A stretch of 64,000 bases of DNA, taken from NCBI GenBank assembly GCA_029881495.1, contig JAOUMJ010000006.1, positions 61,050 through 125,049 on the forward strand, written 5' to 3'. Shown here in pieces: positions 25,604 through 34,323 of the stretch. The notes beneath the pieces were generated by a model. It was given only the letters and a program-made list of their open reading frames with translations. It did no database searches and was not told the DNA's origin. The first letter of the stretch is position 1. Each line of letters starts with the position of its first letter. A program made the translations under genes and the position numbers. The DNA is from Nitrospinota bacterium (GTDB taxonomy: Bacteria; Nitrospinota_A; UBA7883; JACRGQ01).

Positions 25604-27415
25604 CTAGTCGAAAACGCCTTTTCCAAAGTCCTCCGCGCCAACTTCCGAGATGAGACCGTCTTCCAATAGCGGAGAGAGTTTATTGACCAGGTATTTCCTG
25701 ATGTCCTTTATCCGGCTCATCTGCATGATCTTCGCGACGTCGTTCCTTGCGTCTTCCGATGAGATAGACCTTAGGAACTTCTTCACCTTCGGGATGGAGT
25801 GCGATTCCATTGAAAGGTCGTCCACCTTCCCCATCCCCGTGAGGAGATACGAATAGACAGGGTCCGCGCTCATCTGTCCGCATACGCTGACGGGGATATT
25901 GCTTTCATTCGCAGAGCGGATAATTATCTGCAGAGTCCTTATCACGGCCGGGTGGAGCGGCTCGTATATCATGGCGACCTTTTCGTTCCCCCTGTCAACG
26001 GCGAGAAGATACTGGATGAGATCGTTTGTCCCGATAGAGACAAAATCCACATACTGGGCGAAATGCCCGAGTGTAAGCGCGACCGAGGGTACCTCCACCA
26101 TAATTCCGACCTTGATCGACTCGTCGAAGGGTATCTTCTGTTTTCTAAGAGCCTTCTTCTCCTTTTCGAGAATCTGGTTTGCCTGCATCACCTCTTCAAC
26201 GCCGCTTATCATCGGATACATGATCCTTAGCTTGCCGTAATGCGAGGCCCGCAGGATCGCCCGAAGCTGAGTCGTGAACACCTGCTTATAGGTAAGACAA
26301 TACCTGATGGCGCGAAGGCCCAGTGCCGGATTTGCCTCTATCTCTTCATCCCAGCTAACCGGCACCTTGTCGCCGCCTATATCAAGGGTCCTTATGACCG
26401 CGTGATGGGGGGATATCTCCTCAGCAACTTTCTTGTATTCCTGGAACTGCTCTTCATCCGTGGGGAAATTCCCCCGGTTCAAGAAGAGATATTCCGACCT
26501 GAAGAGGCCAATCCCTTCAGCTCCATGCTCGATGGAAGATTTGACATCCTGCGACGATTCAACGTTCCCCTTAAGGAAAACCCTAACGCCGTCTTTTGTT
26601 TCCGCGGCAAGCCCGGCCTCCTCGGATTCGAGTTTCTGGTCGAAGTAGAGATAATCCTGCCTTCTTTTATTGTAAAACTGAAAACTCTTCTCCGTAGGGT
26701 GCAGGTGGAGGCGCCCGGAAAAAGCGTCGATTATCACCGTATCCCCTGCCTGCACGAACCGGGTAATTTTCTGTACCCCAACCAGCGCTGGGATATGGAG
26801 CGAAGAAGCGATGATACCGGTATGCGAAGTCTTTCCACCAACTTCAGTTACGAAGCCGAGAATATTGGAGGAGGTCAGCCTGATGGCATCGAAAGGGGAA
26901 AGTTCGTGGGCTACGACTACAACCGGCTCCTGAATGCTGTCGATGTCGTCATTTTCAAGGCCTGTCATGGTCTGAAGAACACTATTTATTACACCTTCAA
27001 AATCCCTTAGCCGGTCACGGTAAAAAGGATCCTTGATGGCCTTGAATCTTACAGTGAGCTTGTCGTATGTATACTTCAAAGCCCACTCCCCGTTTACTTT
27101 CTCCTTTTCGATCATCTCCCTGGTTGCGTCAATGATAGAAGGATCTTCGAGGAGCTGTATCTGGGGATGAAGAATATAGCTGAGATTATTAGTCATGCTC
27201 TTCACGTTGTTCTTGACGGTTTCGAGCATCCTTTTTTTTGTAGCATCAATGGCGCTATCGAAACGCTGTATTTCTTCCTTCACCTTTTGAGCTGAAATTT
27301 CCTGTTTTATGATGCAGAGGTGAAACCTGTTGAGAACGAATATCTTGCCGATAGCTATTCCGGGCGAGGCGACAATGCCCTTGAAAACCTTGCTTTGATC
27401 AGTTTTTTTCGACAT
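25604..27415 (-). CDS. ptsI: PTS enzyme I (phosphoenolpyruvate-protein phosphotransferase)
   Basis: Enzyme I takes phosphate from phosphoenolpyruvate and passes it to HPr. At 603 residues it has the canonical three parts: an HPr-binding helical domain, the swivelling domain with the active His in GGKTSHTGIIA near 190, and the PEP-binding barrel with FLFRSEYLFLNRG near 285 and the VCGQMSADP motif near 500. It lacks the N-terminal GAF domain of PtsP. Overlaps HPr by 17 bases. No sugar-specific EIIB/EIIC is encoded nearby, so the chain looks regulatory. Confidence 0.96.
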   Translation of the reverse strand: MSKKTDQSKVFKGIVASPGIAIGKIFVLNRFHLCIIKQEISAQKVKEEIQRFDSAIDATKKRMLETVKNNVKSMTNNLSYILHPQIQLLEDPSIIDATREMIEKEKVNGEWALKYTYDKLTVRFKAIKDPFYRDRLRDFEGVINSVLQTMTGLENDDIDSIQEPVVVVAHELSPFDAIRLTSSNILGFVTEVGGKTSHTGIIASSLHIPALVGVQKITRFVQAGDTVIIDAFSGRLHLHPTEKSFQFYNKRRQDYLYFDQKLESEEAGLAAETKDGVRVFLKGNVESSQDVKSSIEHGAEGIGLFRSEYLFLNRGNFPTDEEQFQEYKKVAEEISPHHAVIRTLDIGGDKVPVSWDEEIEANPALGLRAIRYCLTYKQVFTTQLRAILRASHYGKLRIMYPMISGVEEVMQANQILEKEKKALRKQKIPFDESIKVGIMVEVPSVALTLGHFAQYVDFVSIGTNDLIQYLLAVDRGNEKVAMIYEPLHPAVIRTLQIIIRSANESNIPVSVCGQMSADPVYSYLLTGMGKVDDLSMESHSIPKVKKFLRSISSEDARNDVAKIMQMSRIKDIRKYLVNKLSPLLEDGLISEVGAEDFGKGVFD

Positions 27416-27680
27416 TGTCCATATCCATATATTCCATGAGGGTTTTCAGTGCGTACTCTTCATCCTCACCCTCCGTTTCAATGATTATCCTGGATCCGGG
27501 CAAAATTCCAAGCGAAAGTATGCTCATGATATCTTTGCCGTCCCCTGTCATTTTCCGGTCGCCGTTTTCAACAGCTATTGAAATTTTCGATTTAAAGGAT
27601 TCCCCAAGTCTGGAAAAACCGTAGGCGACCCTTGCATGCATCCCCAGCGGATTGTTAATTACTACTTTTGCTCTTTGCAT
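27399..27680 (-). CDS. ptsH: PTS phosphocarrier HPr with Asp at the regulatory serine position
   Basis: The 93-residue protein relays phosphate from enzyme I to EIIA proteins. The phosphorylated His is in NPLGMHARVA near residue 14. The position equal to Ser46 of classical HPr (pattern K-S-I-M) reads GKDIMSILSL, with Asp instead of Ser, so ATP-dependent phosphorylation by HPr kinase is impossible and the site is permanently acidic. The nucleotide reading (AAA GAT ATC ATG) is unambiguous. The gene overlaps the EIIA-Man gene by 26 bases and ptsI by 17. Confidence 0.94.
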   Translation of the reverse strand: MQRAKVVINNPLGMHARVAYGFSRLGESFKSKISIAVENGDRKMTGDGKDIMSILSLGILPGSRIIIETEGEDEEYALKTLMEYMDMDNVEKN

Positions 27681-28080
27681 CGCCTGATTTCAGGAAATCC
27701 GAGGCCAGGTAAATATTTTCCTTGCCGTATTCCTTTAGCTTTTTGGCCATGGTATTCAGGTCGTGGGTCTTCTGCAAAGAAACCGCTTTCACCAGAATCG
27801 GAAGGTTTACGCCCGAAATTATTTCAATTTTCATATCATTGCAAAGGGACATGCAGATATTCGAAGGGGAACCTCCATAAAGGTCGGTCAGCACAAGAAC
27901 GCCCATGCCGTCATCTTCCGAGCGGATAGCCTCTTTGACCATTGCCCTGGCATCACCTACGTCAACGTTATGATCGAGCGCGACGGCTGTCATGGCGCCC
28001 TCGTTCCCGGTAATGAACATCGCGGTAGCAAGAAGCTCATGCGCAAGATTGCCATGCGCGCATATTACAACACCTACCAT
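27655..28080 (-). CDS. PTS EIIA component, mannose family
   Basis: The 141-residue protein has the EIIA-Man fold: the active His in VICAHGNLAHELL near residue 9, and VLVLTDLYGGSPSNI near 80. It receives phosphate from HPr. No partner EIIB, EIIC or EIID gene is present, which points to a regulatory role, as proposed for orphan EIIA-Man proteins next to rpoN in other deltaproteobacteria-like genomes. Confidence 0.92.
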   Translation of the reverse strand: MVGVVICAHGNLAHELLATAMFITGNEGAMTAVALDHNVDVGDARAMVKEAIRSEDDGMGVLVLTDLYGGSPSNICMSLCNDMKIEIISGVNLPILVKAVSLQKTHDLNTMAKKLKEYGKENIYLASDFLKSGDAKSKSSN

Positions 28081-28096
28081 ATGGCCCCCAATAAAG

Positions 28097-28558
28097 TTAT
28101 AGCGACTGCTCGGCTTTTTCTATCGCGCCCAGGATAGCTTCGGGCATTTCAATAGCCAGCAAACTCTTGCAAAAACCTCCTATCCTGGTAAGCCTTGATA
28201 TCCTGGCGAGGAGTTTGAGATGCTTTCCCGCCTCTCCGCTCGGCGCAAGCAGAAGAAATAAATAATGAACCTTTTTCTGATCCAGAGAATCGAAATCTAT
28301 CCCCTTTCGGGAGATGGCAAAGGCGGCGATCATCCCGTCAAGGTCGTCGCTTTTGGCATGGGGGATGGCTATGTTCTCACCTATCCCCGTGCTACCGAGC
28401 CGTTCCCTTTCCATCAATATCGCGACGAACTTCTCGACGTCGGGAACTTTCCCCGCGGAATGAAGCTTCCGCACGATCTCGCGCAATACGTCTTCTTTTG
28501 TGTCCGAAGCAAGATCCGTTATGACCACTTCGGGCGATAGCAGATCGCAAAGCCTCAT
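28097..28558 (-). CDS. ptsN: PTS nitrogen-regulatory EIIA (PtsN)
   Basis: The 153-residue EIIA-Ntr/fructose-type domain carries the active His in NIAIPHAKSDDL near residue 65. It is a phosphate acceptor that controls potassium, nitrogen and stress responses by protein contacts in proteobacteria. It sits between hpf and EIIA-Man in the rpoN operon; hprK and rapZ, often found at this spot in related operons, are missing. Confidence 0.93.
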   Translation of the reverse strand: MRLCDLLSPEVVITDLASDTKEDVLREIVRKLHSAGKVPDVEKFVAILMERERLGSTGIGENIAIPHAKSDDLDGMIAAFAISRKGIDFDSLDQKKVHYLFLLLAPSGEAGKHLKLLARISRLTRIGGFCKSLLAIEMPEAILGAIEKAEQSL

Positions 28559-28582
28559 GTTCGTTTCAAATCCATCATGTCT

Positions 28583-29080
28583 CTATGCTTCCATGATGGC
28601 AATGAGGCCGTCCGAACGATAATACGCGACTTTCATCTTTTCGCTTTCGGGGGACTTGTAGACAAGCGCAAGCTTGTTTGAGTCGATAATTTCCTGAATT
28701 GCCTCATCGTCGGACATTTGCGGAGCGTTTTCCGAGCTCTCCCTGATGATCTCCCGCGCAACATCGGCTTCTGAATCCTTATCCTTAGCGTGGTGATCCT
28801 TTATCTTTTCCTTGAATTTCTTTGCCTGTCTTGCAATTTTATCCATCACCTTGTCGATAGAGGCGTACATGTCTTCGCTCTCCTCAACTCCTTTAAGGTG
28901 CAGGTTTTTTGCCGTGACGGAAACCTCGGCGCGCTGCTGGAACTTTTTGTCCACAGCCAAAGTCATATGAACTTTTACGTTTCCGTCCAGGTACTTGTTC
29001 AAAACAGAGACCTTTTCGAGTGCGTAACTCTTCAAAGGCTGAGTTACTTCAATTTTTCTACCCTGTATGTTGACGAGCAT
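28583..29080 (-). CDS. hpf: Ribosome hibernation-promoting factor, long form
   Basis: The 165-residue protein inactivates ribosomes in resting cells. The first ~100 residues are the S30AE domain binding the 30S subunit (basic, with SVLNKYLDGNVKVHMTLAVD near 25). The last ~55 residues (MSDDEAIQEI, LVYKSPESEKMKVAYYRSDG) form the C-terminal dimerisation domain of long HPF, which makes 100S ribosome dimers. It follows rpoN by 24 bases. Confidence 0.94.
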   Translation of the reverse strand: MLVNIQGRKIEVTQPLKSYALEKVSVLNKYLDGNVKVHMTLAVDKKFQQRAEVSVTAKNLHLKGVEESEDMYASIDKVMDKIARQAKKFKEKIKDHHAKDKDSEADVAREIIRESSENAPQMSDDEAIQEIIDSNKLALVYKSPESEKMKVAYYRSDGLIAIMEA

Positions 29081-29104
29081 GCGATTCTCCCATTATGTGA
29101 AAAG

Positions 29105-30584
29105 TTAATATATTCTTTTTCGCTTGGATGCGGGGGGTATACCTAGCTCCTTGCGGTATTTGGTCACCGTACGACGCGCGATTTTCACGTCGCGAGATTG
29201 CAACAATTCAACAACCTTGTCGTCGGTAGCCGGTTTTTTTTCATCTTCTTCCATAACAATTTTTTTAATCATCTCCTTTACTCTAACGGACGAAACAGTA
29301 TTGCCTAGATATGAGCCAATGCCGCTATGAAAGAAAAACTTTAACTCAAAAATCCCCTGGTGTGTATGAATATATTTATTGCGTGTTACACGGCTCACGG
29401 TCGACTCGTGCATTTCGATATCATCGGCAACATCCTTCAAAACCAGGGGGCGTAAATGGGAAATGCCGTTTTCAAGGAAACCTTCCTGGAACTTCACGAG
29501 GGATCTGCCAACCTTGAGGAGCGTCTGCCTGCGCTGTTCGATGCTTTTTATGAGCCAAATGGCGGACTGGAATTTGGTCTCCACGAACTCCTTCTCTTTT
29601 TCGGCATTTTCGCCGTTTGACCCGTTCTCCGGGGCCTGGCTCCCTTTGGTTTTCAATATCTTTATAAAAATTGTTTATCTTAAGCCTCGGCATACCGTCA
29701 TCGTTCAGGTATACCTGCCATTCGTTATCCACCTTTACGATATAAAGATCCGGTTCCACATACTCCGGCTTCTCCGATCCGAAGGATGAACCGGGAGCCG
29801 GATCAAGAGTCCTGATAAATTCAATAGCCTCCATCAACCTTTCTATGTCGACTCCGAGGTCCTTTGCTATTCTTGGATAATTCCTCTCCGCAATGTGATC
29901 AAGGTGTTTCATTATCAAATCCCGAATTACCGGATCGTCAGGTTCCAGCGCCTCGGCCTGAAGCATCAGGGACTCCTTGATATCAGCCGCGCCTACCCCG
30001 GTCGGATCAAAATTCTTGATCACCTCAAGGACTTCAGCGACCTCCTCCACGGTTACCCCTATCTCCTCGGCAATCTGGGCCAGGTCGGTTTTAAAGAAAC
30101 CGTCGTCGTCAATATCCGCGATGATAACCTGTCCTATCTCATTCTTATGCGGATCGACTATCGTCACGTTCAACTGCCACAAGAGATGGTCATGGAGGGA
30201 AACGGAATTTCGAAGGGTGTTCTCCAGCGAGGGTCTGTCGTTATACCCCTCACCCGTTCCCCCCTGGTATGCCTCCTCCTCAAGGAAGGATTCCCAATCA
30301 ACATCATCGGAGGATTTTTCCTCCTTTTTCTTTACCAGTTCCTCTTCTTCAAAACCGGTATCTTTCGGGACGGCTTCCGGGTCTGAAGGCTCTAGCCCTG
30401 CTTCCGGCTCCAGCTTCTGGATTTCCTCCTCGGTGCTCTCCTCAAGGAACGGATTCTCATCCAGCTCCTGCCTGATAGTCTCAACCAGCTCCATCCTCGT
30501 GAGAGGGAGGAGCTTGATCGCCTGCTGCATCGCAGGGGTCATTATCAGTCTCTGCGACATCTTTGCGGCAAGTTTCAATTTCAT
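29105..30584 (-). pseudogene. rpoN: RNA polymerase sigma-54 factor, interrupted by a +1 frameshift
   Basis: Two frames together encode a complete sigma-54. Frame one (from ATG 30584) gives the glutamine/leucine activator region (MKLKLAAKMSQRLIMTPAMQ), an acidic linker and the core-binding domain, to about residue 308. Then the match moves to the next frame, which supplies LLKVGRSLVKFQEGFLENG, the helix-turn-helix VADDIEMHESTVSRVTRNK and a C-terminal RpoN box-like ARRTVTKYRKELGIPPASKRK. Skipping one base is needed. The switch is confined to a few codons because the second frame has a TAA just upstream; a run of five T (minus strand, 29666-29670) is the best candidate. Since all else is intact, a sequencing or assembly error is as likely as a true mutation. 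Confidence 0.9.
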
Positions 30585-30597
30585 AATATTCTTCCGT

Positions 30598-31323
30598 TTA
30601 TCTCATGGAGAAATTTGATCCCAGGTAGACTTTTCTGGCTTCCTCGGATTCAACTATCTTTTTCGGGGAGCCGCTCTCAATAATGGCCCCTTCACTCATA
30701 ATATAACCTCTGTCGACAATTTCCAGAGTCTCATGCACGTTGTGATCTGTAATAAGCACACCAATACCTTTTTGCCTCAGTTCCATGATTATCGACTGGA
30801 TCTCCATAACAGCTATAGGATCAACCCCCGCAAAAGGCTCGTCAAGGAGGAGAAAGGCGGGGGAGATGGCAAGGCTCCGGCTGATTTCGAGCCTGCGGCG
30901 TTCACCGCCGGAAAGTGCAGATGCCATTGAATCGACCAAGTGGGCGATATTCAAGTCATCCAGCAATTCCAGCGCTCTTTTCTCCCTATCTTGGCGGGTT
31001 AACGGCAGCATTTCAAGAATCGCAAGCACATTTTCCAGCACCGTCAATTTGCGGAAAATGGACGGCTCCTGTGAGAGATAGCCAATCCCCTCCCTTGACC
31101 GCTTGTACATAGGCAATTTTGTAATGTCAACATCATCCAAATATACAGAGCCTGTTTCCGGCCTCAAAAGCCCAACTACCATATAAAACGTGGTTGTCTT
31201 GCCGGCTCCATTTGGACCGAGCAAACCGACAACTTCGCCCTGATTTATCTCGATATCAACACTATTAACTACTTTTTTTCCGCGGAAACTCTTTGTAAGA
31301 CTTTTAGCCCGCAATACGCGCAA
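30598..31323 (-). CDS. lptB: LPS export ABC transporter ATPase LptB
   Basis: The 241-residue ATPase powers extraction of lipopolysaccharide from the inner membrane. Walker A is GPNGAGKTT near residue 36, the signature LSGGERRRLEISR near 140 and Walker B LLLDEPFAGVDP near 160; IGYLSQEPSIFRKL at the Q-loop is typical of LptB. It lies between lptC-lptA and rpoN, an arrangement conserved in many proteobacteria. The membrane partners LptF and LptG are not in the window. Confidence 0.95.
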   Translation of the reverse strand: MRVLRAKSLTKSFRGKKVVNSVDIEINQGEVVGLLGPNGAGKTTTFYMVVGLLRPETGSVYLDDVDITKLPMYKRSREGIGYLSQEPSIFRKLTVLENVLAILEMLPLTRQDREKRALELLDDLNIAHLVDSMASALSGGERRRLEISRSLAISPAFLLLDEPFAGVDPIAVMEIQSIIMELRQKGIGVLITDHNVHETLEIVDRGYIMSEGAIIESGSPKKIVESEEARKVYLGSNFSMR

Positions 31324-31381
31324 GTAACTTCCTCCTAAAAAAGCCCATGGAGGGTTAATGTCTCATAACTTTACAACTTAA

Positions 31382-32566
31382 TTACTGCTTCTGAGGGGTT
31401 AACAGCATTTTCGCCCTTTTACCACTGCCCCCGCTAATAATTATATCGTCTTTGTCATAAAAGTATATTATTTTCTCCCCTTTGATGTCATCCTCGTCTT
31501 CCTTCAAGGTAGCGTTGCCCGAAACAACCACTTTTTTCTCCTTGGAGAAGAGCTCTGTAACATCTCCCGTTATTCTTCTCTTTTCAGTAACGATAATCAC
31601 GTTCCCCCTCGCGGTCACCTTTTCCAGCTCTTCTCCCCCCTCGCCGGATAAAGCCTCTATTTCATCGGAATTTATATGGACCTCATCCACGCCCTTGCTC
31701 CCCTTGTTCTCCACTTTTTGCACGATCATGGCATTCCCCGATACGAACATCTTTTTCGGCGATTTAAAGAATTCTCCGTAGTCTCCGGTAACAGTTCTAT
31801 CTTCAGTAACGATCACCACGTTGCCCTTTGCGGTAACCCTGTCCATCTCCTTGCTACCCTCGTCGGCAAAGGCCTGTATTTCATCGGAATTTATTTCCAC
31901 ATCCTCAGCGGGCTTATCCCCCCTCTTGCCACCCTTTTGGAGAACCTTCGCGTTTCCGGTCACAACCGCCTTTTTCGGTGAATTGAAAAATTCTCCCCGG
32001 TTTCCGGTGATGGTGCTCAGACTGGAAGTTGCGCGTACCGACTCAAGCACAACAACATCTTCCGTCTTCAGATTCATGATCATCCCTTTACCCAATACAG
32101 TAAGATCGTCTCGCACCAGCGTCACTTTTTCGCTGGTAGTCAGCAGCTTCAATTCGGAAGCCCAGTCAAAACGTTCCGACTCCAACTGGAACGGTCTTTC
32201 AGATTTCACAACCACATTCCCTGAAAATACCGCGTCGTTTGTTTTATTTTGCAGAAATCCTGTCTCGGAAGTTAGATTTATCGGCGGCTGCCCGGATGGA
32301 TGAAAAACGACCTCAAGTTTACTTAACTCAACATGTCTGTCGCTTATTTGAGCCTCAACAGCGCGCACCTGTAATAATTCGCCATCCTTGTTCTTTTCGG
32401 TGATAGTTATGTTCTCCATTTTGCTTTTCAATCCGCTTTTTTTTCCAACTTCGGTTTTGTGGTTACTAGCGGTTTTATCGGCAAACATGCCGGAAGAGAA
32501 CCAGAACAGATAGGAAATGATCGCCGCCAGGACAAGTATCTTCAGCACCTTACTAAATATTTTCAT
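31382..32566 (-). CDS. Fused LptC-LptA LPS transport protein
   Basis: This 394-residue protein combines two normally separate parts of the LPS bridge. Residues 1-30 form a single membrane anchor (MKIFSKVLKILVLAAIISYL), 45-190 resemble the LptC jellyroll (ITITEKNKDGELLQVRAVEA, LTSETGFLQNKTNDAVFSGN). The remainder holds two or three LptA/OstA-type repeats, each with GNVVIVTE/GNVIIVTE, TGD or TG(D/N), and SPKK..VSGNA strands, and ends in a YFYDKDDIIISGGSGKRAK segment. Separate LptC is about 190 and LptA about 170 residues. It overlaps tsaE by 4 bases and is followed by lptB. Confidence 0.87.
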   Translation of the reverse strand: MKIFSKVLKILVLAAIISYLFWFSSGMFADKTASNHKTEVGKKSGLKSKMENITITEKNKDGELLQVRAVEAQISDRHVELSKLEVVFHPSGQPPINLTSETGFLQNKTNDAVFSGNVVVKSERPFQLESERFDWASELKLLTTSEKVTLVRDDLTVLGKGMIMNLKTEDVVVLESVRATSSLSTITGNRGEFFNSPKKAVVTGNAKVLQKGGKRGDKPAEDVEINSDEIQAFADEGSKEMDRVTAKGNVVIVTEDRTVTGDYGEFFKSPKKMFVSGNAMIVQKVENKGSKGVDEVHINSDEIEALSGEGGEELEKVTARGNVIIVTEKRRITGDVTELFSKEKKVVVSGNATLKEDEDDIKGEKIIYFYDKDDIIISGGSGKRAKMLLTPQKQ

Positions 32567-33027
32567 AACAGGTTCCGCTGTTCCAATACAAATTCATCGT
32601 CCGAAGTTATCAAAATCTCCCTGCGGTCGCCGTCGCCAATAGTGATATCGGCCACAATTTTTCTTCCGGGCATGAAATCGCAAAATTCCTTTGGCCACTC
32701 CACAATACAGATGCCCTTCCCCCAATAGTCATTCAAACCGAGTTCCTCAATATCTGCCTGGTCGTCAACCCTGTAAAAATCGAAATGATGTACACGAGGA
32801 ACTCCAGGATAAATATTCAGAACTGTATAGGATGGCGATTTGACGCCGGAATATCCTTCGCCTCGCAAGCCATGCAATATCCCTTTTGCCATGGTTGTTT
32901 TGCCGGCGCCCAACTCCCCTTTTAGCAGGATAATATCCCCCTCTTTGAGAATGGAAGCAAGATGTCGACCGGTATCCTCGGTCTCTTCTTCGCTTTGGCT
33001 CGAATAACTAAATATTTTTGACGTAAT
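32563..33027 (-). CDS. tsaE: tRNA threonylcarbamoyladenosine biosynthesis ATPase TsaE, without a standard start codon
   Basis: TsaE is the ATPase that drives t6A modification of tRNAs with TsaB and TsaD. The Walker A GELGAGKTTMAKGILHGL, SPSYTVLNIYPG, the HFDFYRVDD motif and IVEWPKE are all visible. The family's N-terminal helix is encoded upstream of the only TTG (32913), in codons reading KIFSYSSQSEEETEDTGRHL; that frame has no ATG, GTG or TTG between the in-frame TGA near 33065 and 32913. A TTG start would cut the Walker A motif, so I set the start at ATT 33027 (154 residues, the normal size). An ATT start, as known for infC, or a base error, would explain it. It ends inside the lptC-lptA start. 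Confidence 0.85.
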   Translation of the reverse strand: MTSKIFSYSSQSEEETEDTGRHLASILKEGDIILLKGELGAGKTTMAKGILHGLRGEGYSGVKSPSYTVLNIYPGVPRVHHFDFYRVDDQADIEELGLNDYWGKGICIVEWPKEFCDFMPGRKIVADITIGDGDRREILITSDDEFVLEQRNLL

Positions 33028-33055
33028 CCCGCCCGATGGAACCTGGAAAAAAGGG

Positions 33056-34228
33056 CTAGAAACTCATATTAACGGATTCAACCTGCTTTTTAAGCTCCAT
33101 CGCCTCTTTGAATTCCGGATCCAGCTTTAATGCTCTGTTCAACATATCAAGAGACTCGTCATATTTTTTTGCTTCAAACAGCGCTTTTGCCAGGTTGAAG
33201 TGCAGTGCTTCATCTTTCGGCGCCACGGCAAGAGCTTTTCGATACTCCGCGATCGCTTCGTTATATCGCCCCTTCTTTCTGAGCGCTATACCAAGACGGT
33301 TGTAGACGCTGAGATTTTTCGGATCCGAAGCTAGAGACTGCTTGAACGCCGTAGCGGCCTGGTCCTCCATCCCCGCATCCATGAACGCTTCTCCAATCTC
33401 GGCAGAAAGACGGTCATCATTCCCGGCCTGTCTCAAGGCGACCTTGAAGGCGATTTGCGCTTTTGCCTTATCGCCATGCTTCAGATGGATTTTACCGATA
33501 TTTTTCTGGCGAACAGGGTTGTTCGGACTGATCTTAGCCGCTTTTTCCAGAGCTTTCAGAGCCTCATCCGTTCTACCCTGTTTCTCCAACAAAGTGGAAA
33601 GCCCTTCATGCCCCTTGATAAACAGCGGATTGACCTGATTCGCTTTTTTGAACATGTCCTCTGCCCTACCGGTATCCCCTTTTTCGGCAAGAACATTCCC
33701 CAAGGCAACCATCAACCGCGCTGACTTTGGAAATTTCTGCAACCCCTTTGCGTACACCTCTACCGCCTTGTCGTACAGTTTTTTTTCTGTGAAAGCCTTG
33801 CCTACGTTTATCGCGATCTCGATCGGATGCGGTTTTGCGCGTTTTTCAAGGACTTCCTGCATCTTGTTTTCAAATATATTGAACACAAAAGGCTTGATAA
33901 TGTACCCGTCAACAAGGCTTTCCGCCGCGTGAGCTATCTGCTCTTCGGTTATTTCCGCGGTTATCATCAGAATAGGCACGCTTCTATTGTCCTCATCCGC
34001 TCTTATGGATCTTAAAAGGTCCATACCGCTTAATTTCGGCATGTTCCAGTCGGTAACTACAAAATCGATTTTCTCCGACCTGATTTTTTGAAGGGCTTCT
34101 TCCCCATTTGAGGCTTCAGCAACGTTTTCAATCCCCATTTGCCTCAGCATGCCCCGTATGGTCCTTCGCATGTTGCTCATATCGTCCGCAACCAGGACTT
34201 TCATATTTTTATTTATGACGGTACTCAT
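33056..34228 (-). CDS. Response regulator receiver domain with tetratricopeptide repeats
   Basis: Residues 8-125 are a CheY-like receiver: VLVADD near 12, the phospho-acceptor in VVTDWNMPKLSG near 60, MITAE near 88 and the Lys of YIIKPF near 110. From about 145 to 385 there are roughly seven TPR units (for example RLMVALGNVLAEKGDTGRAE). There is no DNA-binding or enzyme domain, so output is probably through protein contacts. It heads the tsaE-lpt-rpoN-PTS operon and lies 95 bases after the hybrid kinase gene, a probable partner. Confidence 0.9.
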   Translation of the reverse strand: MSTVINKNMKVLVADDMSNMRRTIRGMLRQMGIENVAEASNGEEALQKIRSEKIDFVVTDWNMPKLSGMDLLRSIRADEDNRSVPILMITAEITEEQIAHAAESLVDGYIIKPFVFNIFENKMQEVLEKRAKPHPIEIAINVGKAFTEKKLYDKAVEVYAKGLQKFPKSARLMVALGNVLAEKGDTGRAEDMFKKANQVNPLFIKGHEGLSTLLEKQGRTDEALKALEKAAKISPNNPVRQKNIGKIHLKHGDKAKAQIAFKVALRQAGNDDRLSAEIGEAFMDAGMEDQAATAFKQSLASDPKNLSVYNRLGIALRKKGRYNEAIAEYRKALAVAPKDEALHFNLAKALFEAKKYDESLDMLNRALKLDPEFKEAMELKKQVESVNMSF

Positions 34229-34323
34229 CCCATAGATACTAGCACAAAGATATATTGCCGAGAATTTTTTTGTGACTAATTTTTTCGAGCTAAAGCATTT
34301 TCGGCAATAAGAGAGAATATCAC

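Noticed and set aside
32563..32913. TsaE starting at the TTG at 32913
   Set aside because: This start would fall inside the Walker A motif (GELGAGKTT) and delete the family's N-terminal part, which is clearly encoded upstream.
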